Assembly (NCBI GenBank): GCA_000469685.2
Contig: LS997564.1
Coordinates: 23,356,552 to 23,420,551, forward strand
Reading direction: 5' to 3'
DNA from: Haemonchus contortus
Taxonomy: Eukaryota > Nematoda > Chromadorea > Rhabditida > Trichostrongylidae
Length of the DNA: 64,000 bases
Of this stretch, positions 46,560 to 59,036 are shown piece after piece. Position 1 is the first letter of the stretch. Every line of letters begins with the position of its first letter. The position numbers and the translations under genes are program-made. The notes under the pieces are model-generated. The model saw only the letters and a list, made by a program, of their open reading frames with translations. It ran no database searches and was not told where the DNA came from.

Positions 46560-48290
46560 CCTTCCACTCCTTTTTTTCTGCCTGAAACTCGTCCAACGCC
46601 ATTTGTTCTGGTTTTTTCTACTCTTCTATTTCTTTATATGTCTTTTTTCGCGTTTTCTACTTTACCGTTGTACTACTGTAGGCCATATCTTTCATTATCC
46701 GTTAAAAACCATACCCCAAAATTATCGTTGTGTGCCTTCAAAGGGATACCGGGGTTTTGTTACTCTCACCTTTTGGCATCCATACTCCGTATCGCGATCA
46801 ATGTTACTCGACACACGACTGTGACTGTCGACGTTGTGTGCTTTGTGGTTCAATCTTGTTAGTCAAATGAGAGACTCGTTTCCCTGTAATGTTTGTGGTG
46901 TATTTAACCGCTCTGACCTTTTTTGTTTTGTGTAAGATAAAATGGCGAGTTAAGAGAACGTATTGCTGAACCGCGAGCAGTTTGGTGCATCGTGCCAAAT
47001 ACTATTCTGCGTTACGAAAACAGCTGGTTCTTGGATCAGTAGATCAGAATATCTGCTCCGTGTGACCCACTGAGGTCCCCATCGGAATGAAACGATGGAA
47101 CACCCCTACTATATTTAAAGCGCTCGCGTCTGCCTGTCTCTCTGTTTGCGCGGAAATTCATAACTCCTGTCCCCGTGGACCTAGAATGTTCAAATTTGGT
47201 AGGAGCACAAGCGGCAGGATGGGAACACATGGAGGATGGCAGGACCTGGCTCCGCCCCACAGGGGGCGGGGTTTGTGTGAAAAACTTAAACTTATCCCTA
47301 GGGCGTTCAAACTTGGCTGGAGTGTAGGCTACAGGATGGGGACAGTTATGGTAGGTGGGAGGGCCAGACTCCACCCATAGGAGGCGGGGTTTGTGCGAGC
47401 TAAATGTCTGAGTGAGAATTCATGACTACTGATCCCGTGGACTTGGATAGCAAAATTAATAGTAGAGGGGGCAGGACGGAAGCATTGCCGATAAAGGAGG
47501 CCTTAGAGAACAAGTTCCAATCACCAATTGAGTTCTAGCGCCTTCGTTAGTTACGACGTAGCTTTGATTGTTTGATGTTCCATTTGACAAGAAGGTTAAG
47601 TACATTGATAGGGACCGATTATGAATTTTGGTTCACTTCTTGCTTACGACCGCTACCCAGCGAAGTTCGCGATTCAACGAAGGATCACGGTTTCTCCATT
47701 GATATAATTCATGGCAAAACTTATCCGACCGTTAATAATCTTGGATTCTCATTTAATGATGTTTCTGTAGAGAAAATGAGCTACATCCATAAGGATATCT
47801 GATAATGGTATTATTATGGCTCGACAACATTTGTGAGTACCATTCAAGGCTTTGGATGCCTATTTTGTATTTTTGAGATGAACAGCGACAGATCGAAAAG
47901 GCATAGACATCGGCACATTTTGAATATCGATTGCATGTCCTTTTACTCATCTAGTAGTGGGCATGTGGTGCACGCTTTAGCGTGCTAGCCCAACTGGTAT
48001 CCTATATGAGAAACCCATTTTGAACAGCGTGGTCACGCTCAAACCGCTCATGGATAGTTTCAAAGTTCACGAAATCGCAGGAGCTTGCGCAAGACGGCGA
48101 AGACCAATACGATCAAAGGTTGCAGGTTATTGGTCTCATAAAACGAATTTCGCAAATTAGTTCGGCTAAAAATGATTTGCTGTCGTTAGTCGAAAAAAAT
48201 AACCTGGGGTGTAATCGTTCTAGCAACACAGTAGCCACTCTCGAAAAAAATGGACGGTGCCGTACTTCCACCCACCTCGATCAGCGTCAT
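46560..48290 (+). mobile_element. Second Pao/BEL-like relic (LTR-like 46,740-47,060; gag piece 48,000-48,290), split by a Helitron fragment
   Basis: 46,740-47,060 matches 39,640-39,880. 48,000-48,290 matches 39,900-40,090 and reads GLIKRISQISSAKNDLLSLV. The sequence between (47,103-47,960) is a Helitron-family copy. Confidence 0.65.
47103..47960 (+). mobile_element. Helitron-family copy without a clear 3' end
   Basis: Starts near CCCCTACTATATTTAAAGCG. It has two tandem blocks of the AACTCCTGTCCCCGTGGACC type, then a body (47,560-47,880) that matches 52,080-52,380 and 56,170-56,470. Confidence 0.75.
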
Positions 48291-48599
48291 AAGCCGTCAA
48301 TCGGGAGCGCACATTTCTAGCAAACCGTATTTGGCAACCATTTACATTCGTTTATACAAGTACTAATAGAAACAACCCAAAAATCAAGTGAGGACCTTGA
48401 AATCATTTGATATCTTGTTCGTCCCTACCATTATGGGATACCTTGTAGTTCACTAAAGATGGAATGGGAATTGCACTTCATTTAACCGCCCCATCGCAGT
48501 AAGCGCTCACAGTATACCGATCGACGATCTCGATGGCCGATATATTGTTTGATGACATTTTACGCAAAAATCATGATAAGCACGTACAAGCTTAATGTT

Positions 48600-49090
48600 T
48601 TTACGCGATCTCCACCCCGGTGGTTGGAGGCGGGGATGGCATAGAAAAGTAAATTTGGACCTGCCTTTCATGATTTTTGCGTTGACCTTTACCTGTCCCC
48701 TATTGTTGGCTTTCCCATCTTTCCGCCTGCCCCTGTGCCAAATTTGAACGCTCCAGGTGCAAGTTAACTTTTTTGCGCAAACCCCGCCCCCAGAGGGCGG
48801 AGTCTACACCCAGGTCCGAATTTACTATTTTGCGGATATCCCGCCCACAGTGAGCAGGGTCTGCACCTATCGCCTACCATTAGCTAAACAAAAATTTTCG
48901 CGCACGTATCACTCATAATGGGTGGAGCTAGATTGAGTCGCGTGTGCCCAAGGAGTGCGGCTCATTCCCCACTTGTTCCAGCCTGTCTGAGCTGTTCCAG
49001 TTGTTTCCCAAGCGGCGCCACAGACGAGCAGAAAAACATACAGACAAACCGACAAACAAACGAAAATTTGTGCTTTATATATAGTAAGGA
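48600..49090 (-). mobile_element. Helitron-family 5' fragment, reverse orientation
   Basis: The complement begins A|TCCTTACTATATATAAAG at 49,090, followed by GT/TTTG-rich sequence and CCCGCCCACAGTGAGC-type blocks. Confidence 0.65.
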
Positions 49091-50226
49091 TAGATCAGGA
49101 TTTTAGAACAAGAGATCCTGTTAGGAAAAGTAGCTATTCTACAGAACCAATGAGTAGCATAATTTTTCGGCACAGCATCTCGATACTCCACGAGGTCCTC
49201 CTTTATCCAAGAGCGAGCATGCTCAAATGTGTCGATGCACACAACAAACCTAAGCGACTGTCTAATCGCTTCACAATTCGACCAGGACTCGTTCATCGGT
49301 ATTTACGCGGTCCTGGATCCTCCTGTCGAAAAGGTAGCTCCGATAGTTTTTCTGAAAGGTCTTTGAAGTTGGACTTCCCCGTTCTAGAAGCCTTTTCTTT
49401 CTGGTTTCTGAAGAACAATTCCCCTATAAGACCATGGTGATCATCGTATCAGTATGATCTTTTACTTTTTCGAACTTACATTCTGCTGATGCTTTGTACA
49501 GTTCATCGTAGTCATCCTGCAAGGCTTGTCTGGTGCGCTGCGTGCGAGGCATCAGATCATTTCTTGGGTTAAAAGTGACTAGCCAAGCGTCGCTCAAACT
49601 CTTCAGCGTCACCTGTTCCGGTTCTTTTATATGCAGCAAGAATTACAGCAGCTCATAGTTGCTGCATGCCCTTTCCTGCCAGAAATATGTATTAAGCCTC
49701 GTTACATTTCATCGCTCACTTTTCATTATGTTAAGAAGTTATCAAAAAGCCTGCATCGAGTGCTCTAAGGCGTGCGCGGAACATACGCGCCAGGGGCACG
49801 GACCCATCAACTAAGGTCCGGGTCTACCGCTGTCGCCGCCTTGCTCGAGATTGTACCGTCCCGAGTTGCCATCTTCTAGTTGACGTCATGATCTTCGTCT
49901 GGTCAATCTTCTCCTTCTTTCCACTCGGAGTCCTTGCCTGGTCGCCACTCGCGGTGTGACAACCAGACGAATGAGACTTTATTATTGTGTAGGAGGCTTT
50001 TATAATCTCACAAGGTTAGTGAGTTATGGACAGAACTTCGGCCTCGGACGGAATCGAACTCGTACATGTGTTAACCGCTACAACACTACTTAACAATCAT
50101 TAAGTCAAAACAAGTTATAGTAGTTAGTAAGTAGTAGTTAAGTTAATGAAGCTTACAGTTTAACGGCCCTGTGCTGACGTTGGCCGGCCGTCTTATCACG
50201 TTTTACATGTGAGTGCTGATACGCTA
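49091..50226. other. No gene assigned
   Basis: A minus-strand open stretch at 49,424-49,639 reads DYDELYKASAECKFEKVKDH. Its composition is gag-like, but I do not recognise it. Near 50,040-50,100 (minus) is a GAGTTCGATTCC B-box-like motif with a nearby TAGCGGTTAACAC, possibly a truncated tRNA-derived repeat. Confidence 0.35.
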
Positions 50227-52613
50227 TCCTACTTTATATTAGGTTGAGTCATAAGTCCTCGGACAAATTGGCAATGATAATATTTATCTTTCAATTTTTA
50301 AACGACAATAGCGAATCATTTGAAATATGCCTCAATGGCATCGATAGTCTTCTGCCAATGCTTGGGCAAATCGTAGATGCCCTTGCATTAGAACGCTGGG
50401 AGCTGGCCCTTGGAGAACTGCACCAGTGCCATTTTGATGTCGTCGTGGGTTTGAAAGTCCGGACCATCCAGATGACGTTGAAGATGAGGAAAAAGGTTTT
50501 AATCCGAGGGATCCAAGTCTGACGAACATGGTTGGTGTGGTAAAATTGTCCTACCGAAATTCGTCACTTCAGTTTTGGTCGTTCTTGCAATGTGAAGACG
50601 AGCGTTGTCGTGCTGGAAGTAAACTTTGAGCTGCTGTGGACGTGTAGTTTCGGGATTCGCCTTCAAATTCCTCAGTTGCGAAAAGAAGACGTGTGCGGTC
50701 ACTGTGCATGCTTCGTCTAGCAGCTCCCATTATTCGACACCGTGAACGCTCCTCCAGAATCAGAGCATAACCTCCTTGGCGTGTACGTTGGGTTTGGGGG
50801 AGTCTTCTGCATGCGCACCTTTGTCAATCCATTGAGCACGCCGGCGAACGTTAGAGTAGAGGATCGACTCCGCACCCCTGGTGACTAGGCACTCGAGCCA
50901 CGTGTGGTGCCCTTGAGCGTGAGGAGAGAAAGTGCCACGACGTCGCGGCGGTCTATGTCATACTGCTCCAAAGCATGAGGCACCCATCGACCGAGCTTTC
51001 GCACCTTGTCGATTGACTTCAATTCACGAAGAACTGTGGACTGACTCCCCAAAGGCGGCTGCCAGTTCACGAGTAGTTTGATGCGGATCGGCTCCCACTT
51101 GGCTCCGCAGCACTTTCAAATCCAACTTCAGTGAGTGTCCCGGACGGTCTTCATTTTCGACGGAATAGTCGCCCGATGTGAACTTCTGGTGCCACTTGTA
51201 AATTGTACACCTCCTGCTTGTGAACATCCTTCATACCTCTATCGATTGCCGCGGGTTCATCACCAGATAAAAAAATAAATATGATGGTGTTGCGGATGTG
51301 GAGTTGAGACGGCTCGAAATCATGGGGCATAGTTGCTGGAAAGAAAACAGTTAGGTGCCTTCTCCAGTATGCGTTCGGAAGAGTTTTCCATACTCTATCT
51401 AACAATGCCTAGCACGTTCATTTTCGTCACCTCTTCCAAGAGTTATGATCGCTAGAAGTCATCACTATCATTTTGTCCGAGGACTTATGACTCAACCTAA
51501 TATAATTCGCTAAGTATGTCTGTTGGTGTGTCGGTGTGTGTGTGTGTTTGACCGTAAATTCATAACTCCTGTTCCAGTGGACGGACCTAGAGAGTTCAAA
51601 TTTGGTAGGAATACGGGGAACATAATGGGAATGCTCATGGCAGGTAGCAGGACCAGTCTCCGCCCACGGGGTGCGGGGCATGCACGATTGAAATTTTGGA
51701 CCACAAAGTCAACTCCTGTTTGCGTGGACCTAGAGCATTGAAACGTGGCAGGTGTACAGGAGGCAGGATGGGAACGCTTATGGCAGGTGGCAGAGCCAGA
51801 CTCCGCTCACAGGGAGCGGGGCTTGCGCAGAGTAAATATTCGAGCGGAAATTCGTAAATTCTACTTCCGTGGGCTACAGCTTTTCGTGTTAATAGTGGAA
51901 CCTCGGCATTTTAATAAGTGATGTAGGATATGACGGGACTCTCGGTGATAGGAACCGATAATGATTGATAAGAGAAGTTAAGGAGTCTAAGAGAGCAAGA
52001 TAAACCTGGCGATCAAAATCTTAATACATCCGGTATTAACGGTGCTGCTTTGACTGTTCAGTATGTTTCATTCGATAGGGCGGGACGGTAGGGTAGGATG
52101 ACAAAAGTAGTGGTAAGTGCAGTGATAGGGACCCATTAGCGGCAATACGGTAAGCAGATGAGAACTTTGTTGATTTTTTGCTATTAGATTACGACCGCTA
52201 CCCAACGGGGTTTGTGACACAATGAAGGATCCATTGTTCGATATCATTTGCAACAAAACTTAACCGAGCACCAGTAATTTTGAATTCTCAAATATGATGC
52301 CTCCGTAAAGAGAAGGGTTCGTCGATGACGACATCTGATAGTGGTGTTTTCATCGCTCGAAACGTTTGTAAGTATCGCCCAAGGCCTTGGTCGTTTACCA
52401 GTTGAATTTTTGATGGGTATTTATTTTTAAAAGCCAGAGCAGAAGATCGAGACTTCCAATCAAAGCACCGACTTTCACTGAATACCATTTGCACTGCTCT
52501 GGAATTCGCGCACAGGAAACTATTTGTTTCAAAAAAGGAGTGGAGAGTCACCGATCACTGCAACTTTGTCAAAGAAGGAGGGAAGCCCGGCGTTAGCCGG
52601 GTGAACCGACTGG
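50227..52613 (+). mobile_element. Non-autonomous Helitron, split by a mariner
   Basis: The 5' end A|TCCTACTTTATA is interrupted by mariner A (50,239-51,500) at a TA, then continues ATTCGCTAAGTATGTCTG. Tandem AACTCCTGTTCC-type blocks follow (51,560-51,890), then a body shared with 55,549-56,734. The 3' end has the hairpin CCCGGCGTTAGCCGGG followed by TGAACCGACTGG|T, matching the Helitron rule of a terminal hairpin plus CTRR and insertion between A and T. No Rep/helicase. Confidence 0.85.
50239..51500 (-). mobile_element. Mariner A (1,262 bp), defective
   Basis: Ends TTAGGTTGAGTCATAAGTCC / complement, TA duplication. Minus-strand transposase pieces in order: KWHQKFTSGDYSVENEDRPG, LRELKSIDKVRKLGRWVPHA, then DNARLHIARTTKTEV and DLDPSD. 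Frames are interrupted. Same length as mariner B. Confidence 0.92.
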
Positions 52614-52739
52614 TGGCATACAAGCCATTAAGAAGGCGAGCGCAAGCGTGGTCTGGGTAGTGTAAGGGTAGGGCGCAGCCAGTGGCCCAAAGGTAACCCA
52701 AAGGCGTTGTTGTGAAGCAAAACTCAATAGATGAGCTCA

Positions 52740-53290
52740 TTATCGAGTTCACCGAGTCACGCAAATCGAAAGATATGTGTCGGCGATTGCCGAGGCGATG
52801 CAGGTTGCGCTATTCGCACCGAGAGTCGCGCGTTCAGCATGCAATCAGCTGACCGCCGGGTGGTAGGTGATGTTTTATTCTTACTCTGTATTCTCTGTTA
52901 TTTGTTTTCTACCCATAGAGGATGAAAAAGGTGGGTTATTTTTGTTGTCAATAGTGTTTTTGTTAACTTATGCTAATGAGTTAGTGAATTTCAAAAGACA
53001 TTTTTGCTTACTATGGTCAGCTACTCGCACCAGAACCCACACGTACGCAATGACACACATTGTGCAGCTCGTCCAAACACCCTTCTACTTGATTTTTCTT
53101 ATCTCATTCTCGTCCATCAGCCTTTTCAACGTTTTCTTGCACCGTTTTGTCACTTTGATAACACCAACTCGCCTGATTTCTTCGCCTCCATTACACTATT
53201 ACCCACCTTCTATTTCATTTTTCGTCATAATCTGGATAACCCGAAATTATCGTAACCTGTGCCTTGAGGAAAGTTCACGCAGTTTAGTGC
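52740..53290. repeat. Repeat sharing the interior of element Q1
   Basis: Diverged copy of 9,470-9,905, including TTAACTTATGCTAATGAGT and, at the end, CCGAAATTATCGTAACCTG. Confidence 0.65.
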
Positions 53291-53392
53291 CTTGTCAAAC
53301 GTCAATAGTGTAGGTGCCTGTCAGTCTTTCTTTCATCGTCTTCGCCTGAGAACACTGAAAATCTTACTACGAAAAATTTTCGGTACTGTAAA

Positions 53393-54233
53393 CCCGTTGA
53401 CGACAATCACGTTCGGCAGGAGAAGCCGGCGTGATTTTGGTCCGCACACGCTGCAGCCCATATTTGGATTATATGGTCCAGCATGACCATTTTTTGAATT
53501 TCGAGTTGGGAGTTTTTGACTTTGTCTGAATTTACAAGTTTGGGTTATGGCTAACGATGATGTTATGCAGAACTTGTATTTCAGTCGGCTGCGATCGATT
53601 ATGATGAGGAGCAGGTATAAGATAAGAATGATGCTTTTGGCATCAGGAATAGAATGTGATACTAAGTGAGTGAGAGGGAATGTGAGCTCAGAAAATGAAG
53701 GCAGTGTCGATTGTTTGTCAAGCGAAATAGAGGAATACGAAAGATTCACTTCCGATGAGAGCTACAGCGTACATGATAACTTTCTGTTGATTTCTACAAA
53801 GAACGATGCTAGCCTTGGAAGAAACATGTAGTCACGGCTAGTTAACTACTACAATACTATAAAAGGTTTTGTTGATAAATCTGATGGAATGGCCTCGTAT
53901 ACCCCGTTCGTAAGGAAGACATGCAAATGACGGGAAAGACATTCTTTCATTTGGTCACCCAAACTGCCATTGTCAATTCAGGAAGCTGCGCAAGGAACTG
54001 TCAATTCAGGAAGCTGCGCAAGGATATAACAAGACAAAATCCAGAGAACCAAAGAAAAAACGCTTCTTTTTCTATTTCTACTTCGTCAGTGAGGCTTAAT
54101 TTGGCTGAAGTAAAAGGTCCTGAAGTTAGAACAAGAAGAAGGTGCTCGGAGTGTTATTCAACTTTCAACCAATCACACGGAGGTATAAAGGCTTCTTGGG
54201 ACCAAGCAGTTTGTAGTTCCACTCAGGCTTGAT
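53393..54233 (+). pseudogene. piggyBac-like transposase relic
   Basis: Begins with a piggyBac-type end CCCGTTGACGACAATCACG. An acidic N-terminal segment follows (53,660-53,760), then a jump to pieces of the C-terminal half: GFVDKSDGMASYTPF-like, WxxxxFFHLxxxAIVNS-like, and a final RTRRRCSECYS that resembles the C-terminal Cys-rich domain of piggyBac transposases. The DDD catalytic core is missing. A 26-bp segment (TGTCAATTCAGGAAGCTGCG...) is tandemly duplicated at about 53,972-54,024. Confidence 0.6.
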
Positions 54234-55309
54234 TTAATGTTTTGGAAAGAACATTTTTAAAAAGTGGAAATATAGATGAATAAAACAAAAAATACAACTG
54301 TATTTTTCACATTGGACTACACCGTCAAACACGGCCAAAAAGGTGTAGTCTACGCTAGACTATATTGTCATCAATGGGTTGAAGCCGACTACTTTATTAA
54401 GTATGAAAGGGAAGGAAGCAGGCTGCTTGCAGAAGAGATGCCACCACGAAAGCAAACCTTCCTACGAAAAAAAGGTTTTAATCTGTTATTGGTGGAACTG
54501 CGCGAGCATGTTTCACTTTGAATTTTGTCAAGTGGTGTTACGGTAGCTAATTACGCTACTCAACCACAGAGGCACGAATGGGATTCTGAACCAGCGAATT
54601 TCTTCCGAGATATCAATTTCTCCCCTATGTTGCGAGAATCACACAACAATTGCGGATAATGGTTGAGATGCTCTGCTTCAACCTGTATTCTTCTAATGTG
54701 ACTGAGGAACACATCATCCTTCAGTACTTTGAAACATCATTCCAAAGATTGGAGCTTAGATGATATTGCTACCCCTCGAATCCCGTATTTGAGAGGTCTT
54801 CGTATTTAGCTTCCTGGAGAAAGGCTTTAAGCAACTGTGAAACATTCTCTGCTAGTAAGCGGAATCAACGGCGAACATATTGTATTGAGCTCTGTTCATT
54901 ATCAAATTATAAAACATTGATAAAGTCATGTCGCAAGATCTATGCATCAGCTTAGTACATCTGTGATGCTCTGGCTACTGATGCGAATTACATCTATATT
55001 GGTTATTGCTTTTGTTTCCGTTATTATTATTATTATTTCTGAGCTTTTAAAGTTTTATTTATTTCTTCCCCATCTCTCCTCCCAATGTCTGATTTACTGG
55101 AACAATTTCAAATGTTTACCAAATGATGACGTCTGTTTGTCACTTGGCCTGGTCAAGAAAATTCGACATTACGTGGAGAAACACGTGGCCGGATCAAGTT
55201 TGGATGGGGTAGTCCATAGAGCAAGGTCAACGCAGCATAAATGAGGTCAGCTCCGTTCGTAGGGAGCGGAACATGCAGCGGAGTGGGAAGTGCCATAAGC
55301 AAAACTTGG
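54234..55309. other. No gene recognised
   Basis: Open frames at 54,276-54,521 and 54,942-55,244 are unassigned. The first covers a GACTACACC...GGTGTAGTC hairpin. Confidence 0.4.
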
Positions 55310-55545
55310 AATGTCGAAAAAATCACAAAAGTATCCTAAGCCATCGATCGAATTTGACCGAATCTCGAAAGTGGGTGGGGCTAAGATTAAGAAGTCAATG
55401 ACTCTGTACAGAAACGTTCTAGAATTCGGAAAGTGCATAGCAGCTGATGGAAGCATTGTCTATCATGGTGAGCGGAGCTGAGTAAGAAGTTCACACCTCT
55501 GTCCGAAAACGTTCTTAACGTTCTAAAAACGCTCTTGGTATGAGG
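55310..55545. repeat. Unit related to the 250-790 tandem repeat
   Basis: Contains GGGTGGGGCTAAGATTAAGA and CAGAAACGTTCTAGAATT, matching the blocks near the window start. Confidence 0.55.
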
Positions 55546-55548
55546 CCA

Positions 55549-56734
55549 TCCTACTACTAAGTGATTCGCTTAGTGGGTCTGTTGGTTTGTCGGTGTGTTT
55601 GTGTGTCGGTGTGTGTGTTTGACCGGAAATTCATAATTGCTGTTCCCGTGGACATGAAACGTTGGAATTTGGTAGTAGTACAGGCGGCAGAATGAGAACA
55701 CTCATGGCAGGTAGCGGAACTAGGGGGCGGGGCGGGCGTGCGCAATAGAAATTTTTGATCGCAAATTCATAATAAATAAATTCTATCCCATTAGACCTAG
55801 AATTTGGGTGAGAGTATAGCCGACAGGGAGGGAACACTTATGATAGGGGCAAGATCGAATATGATAGGAGTGCAGGCGGCAGGATGGTTCTCTTATGGTG
55901 GATGGCAGGCGGGATCCCACCCACAGGGGGCGGGGTTTGCTCGAAATAAATGGTTGTGCGGATATTCATAACTCCTGTTCCCGAGCACCTAAAGAGTTCA
56001 AATTTGGTATGTTAACAGTGGTACCTCGGCATTTCAATAAGTGATGTAGGATATGACGGGATCGTGAGTACAAATGAAGGGGCCTAGGAGAGCATAAGTC
56101 ACCTACCAAACAAAACCCTAACCCTTCGATGTACAATGTAGCTTTGACTGTCCATTATGTTTCATTCGATCGGACGGGATGGTAGAATTGGGTGACAAAG
56201 GCGAGCGGTAAGTAATTCGATATGAGCCATTAGCGGCACCACGATAGGCAGATGAGACTTCTGTTCACTTCTTGCTATTAGATTACGACCTCTACCCAGC
56301 AGGGTTTTTGAATCAATGAAGGATCCTCTTTGTTCGATATCATTAGCGACAAAACCCAGCCAACCTCCAGTAATGTGGAATTCCCAATAAATGATATCTC
56401 CGTAAAGAAAAGGGTCTACTGATAACGAAATCTGCTAATGGTGTAATCATAACTCAAAACATTGGTGAGTACCGCCTAAGGCCTTGGTTGTCTAACAGTT
56501 GAGTCTTTAATGGTATTTACGTTTAGGAAGGAGAGCAAAAGATCGAGACTTTCAATTAAAGGCATAAGCACCAACTTACACTGTATACTATTTGCGCTGC
56601 CCTGCTAACCCTGTGTCATACCTGGTGTACAGGAAAATATTATTTGTTTAGAAGAAAGAGTAGAGAGTTAGACGATTACTACAACTTCGTCGAATAGGAA
56701 GGGAAGCCCGGCGCCAGCCGGGCGAACCGACTGG
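55549..56734 (+). mobile_element. Complete non-autonomous Helitron (1,186 bp)
   Basis: Starts A|TCCTACTACTAAGTGATTC and ends with the hairpin GCCCGGCGCCAGCCGGGC, GAACCGA and CTGG|T. Inside are a GT-rich stretch, AATTGCTGTTCCCGTGGAC-type tandem blocks with GGGGGCGGGG, and the shared body. No coding capacity. Confidence 0.88.
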
Positions 56735-56870
56735 TCATTACATACTTTCTACTGAATCATCATCATTTCTTACTTTATTTGGAAACTCATCTCTGTCTAT
56801 CTGTCATGGAATACCGGAAATTATTAGTTTATGCTTCAGGTATCACGAGTCAAATTTGGTACAGACAACA

Positions 56871-57425
56871 TCCTACTATTTACAACGAGCTAAGTGTGTC
56901 CGTTGGCTTGTCTGTGTGAGTCTGTGTGTGTGTTTGGCCGCAAATCCATAACTCCAGTTCGACCTAGAGCATTCAATTTTGCAGGATTTTTTAAATTTTG
57001 GAATTTAATTAATTTTCTATTAAAATTCACTTTTTTCTAGAAATTTTCAACGGCTTCAGGATGGGAACTTTTGGTGAGTAGCAGGGCCAAACTTCGCCCA
57101 TAAGGGGCGGGGTTTGCGCGAAATAAATGTTTGAGCGGGAATTCATAACTCCTGTTCCCTTGAGCCTATAGCCTTCAAATTCGGTAGGAGTACAGCCAGC
57201 AGGATGGGAACGGTTGAGGTGGGTGACGGAACGGGACTCCACCCCACAAGGGGCGGTTTCTGCGCGAAAGTAATCAAGCGGAATTTCATAACTCCTGTTC
57301 CACTGAACCTAGAGCACTCAAACTTAATAAGAGTATAGCCGGCAGTGTGAGAACACTTATGGTAGATGGCAGGACCGGACCCCGACCTCATGGGGCGGGG
57401 TTTGTGCAAAAAATGAACGTTCTGG
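56871..57425 (+). mobile_element. Helitron-family 5' part
   Basis: Starts A|TCCTACTATTTACAACGAG, followed by tandem GGATGGGAACxxTTxxGGTxxGTGxCxGG-type blocks. No 3' hairpin before the opposing copy. Confidence 0.75.
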
Positions 57426-58174
57426 CCAAGGAGTACTGGGGTTATTATTTCCGGCCAAACACAAAAATACAATCCGACACATTTCATGCGCGCTCCGCCC
57501 ACAATGAACTGAGTCCTGCGCAAGTCCTATGTGTTCAAACAACTTGGTTCATTTCCCACCTACTCCAACGCGACTTCGTATTTTTACTCAAAGCAATCGT
57601 GGCCAGCCCAATTCCTTCCAAATTTGCACACTGTGGTACAGTGCAACAGGAGATACAAATTTCCGATCACACCCGACACATTTCCTGAGCGCTCTCCCGT
57701 CATGAGCGGATTCTTGCTCATCTCTGTGTTTTCAACTAACCTATTTATCCACTCTTTTTCCAACCTGACTGCGCATACTTGCCCATATCACACTCACTTT
57801 ACGCAGGCTACGCCCTTACATCCTCCGTATCTCTCCGCTAGCGGGATCAAATTCAATCATTTTCCCACTATCAGTTTCATAATCCTGACTCCCGCATTAC
57901 TACCAATTTTGAACGCCCCGTGTCCAGATTTACAATTTACGCACCGCCTTTCGTGGGCGGAGTCCAGTTTTGTCAAGTATTGTCAGCCTTCTTACTCTTA
58001 CTTACGCCCGCACCGCTACCACATTTGAGCGCTCTAAATCTAAATTGACATTTTACGCATGTCCCACCCCCTGTGATCGAAGTTTTCTATCGCCTATAGT
58101 CAATAGTTTCATCCTGTACGCACACACACACCGGCAAACCAACAGATAAGCTTAGCGCTTTGAATATAATAGGA
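57426..58174 (-). mobile_element. Helitron-family 5' part, reverse orientation
   Basis: The complement begins near TCCTATTATATTCAAAGCGC at 58,174, with CACACACACACCGG (GT-rich in the element sense) next to it and inverted tandem blocks. Together with 56,871-57,425 it forms a head-out pair just upstream of the carrier gene. Confidence 0.65.
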
Positions 58175-58357
58175 AAGTATTCTCAATTCGCGGTATAACA
58201 GAATCAGAGATGATGGTGAAATGTAGTTCTGACAAAGCATAATTCGTTCGCAAATGAACATAATTTTATGCGCAAGTTACGTTCCACCAACCTTCTCAAA
58301 TCTACTTTTTTGTTAATGCGGATTGAAGATGAGCTCACAAGCTTTATTCAAAGGTAC

Positions 58358-59036
58358 ATGGCCTTGGCTAAGGAAAATCGAGTAGGTCGGTGGTATTTCG
58401 GTGGGCTTGCTTCCGCTGGAGCAGCGTGCTGCACGCATCCCCTTGATTTACTGAAGGTTAGTTTTGTTGGGACGTTTTCATGATTTTCACGTGTTCAGTC
58501 TTTAGGTGCATTTGCAAACTCAACAAGCTGGAAAGATAACACTGGGTCAAATGGCCGCCAAACTTTACCGTAGTGATGGCGTGTTAGCATTTTATAACGG
58601 TTTGTCGGCATCGCTTCTGCGTCAGCTTACATACTCTACAACCCGATTCGGAATGTACGAGACATTAAAAAAACAGTTTCCTTCAGGTATTTATACTTAA
58701 GTATAAAATATATAGCTGCAACCACATGAAATTATTTCAGATAGTCCACTGCCTTTTTATCAGAAAGCTTTTCTTGCCGGAGTATCTGGTGCATGTGGAG
58801 GTTTTGTGGGTACCCCTGGAGACTTGGTTAACGTGAGAATGCAGAATGACGTAAAGGTCATTTCATGACGTTTCAAATTTTCAAATATAAGTGGGCTTTT
58901 TCCGTTACCCGTAACTCTGTAATTTCCATAGTGCTGTAATTTTAGTTACCTCCTGCTGAAAGGCGCAATTATAAACATGCTATCGACGGAGTGTTTCGTA
59001 TTCTCCGAGAAGAAGGGCTTCAACGTCTTTTTGGCG
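58358..59036 (+). CDS. SLC25A10: Mitochondrial carrier, dicarboxylate-carrier type (first four coding exons; 3' part not seen)
   Basis: Inner-mitochondrial-membrane solute carrier; the closest family from memory is the dicarboxylate carrier (SLC25A10, C. elegans K11G12.5), which exchanges dicarboxylates for phosphate. Exons: 58,358-58,456 (33 codons, phase 0), 58,506-58,686, 58,741-58,856 and 58,946-59,036, all with GT/AG borders and matching phases. It reads GRWYFGGLASAGAACCTHP then the carrier signature PLDLLK, LYRSDGVLAFYNGLSAS, LRQLTYSTTRFGMYETLK, FLAGVSGACGG, TPGDLVNVRMQ and RRNYKHAIDG. About 160 residues, a little over half of a normal ~290-residue carrier. The last donor is GTCAGT at 59,037. 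The GATMATSR-like continuation and third repeat are not visible before 64,000. The frame is open upstream of 58,358, but that Met fits the family start. Confidence 0.85.

Noticed and set aside
57531..58028. 165-codon plus-strand open frame
   Set aside because: It lies in a reversed Helitron-family fragment, is Pro/Ser/His-rich without a domain, and has no homologous coding in other copies.
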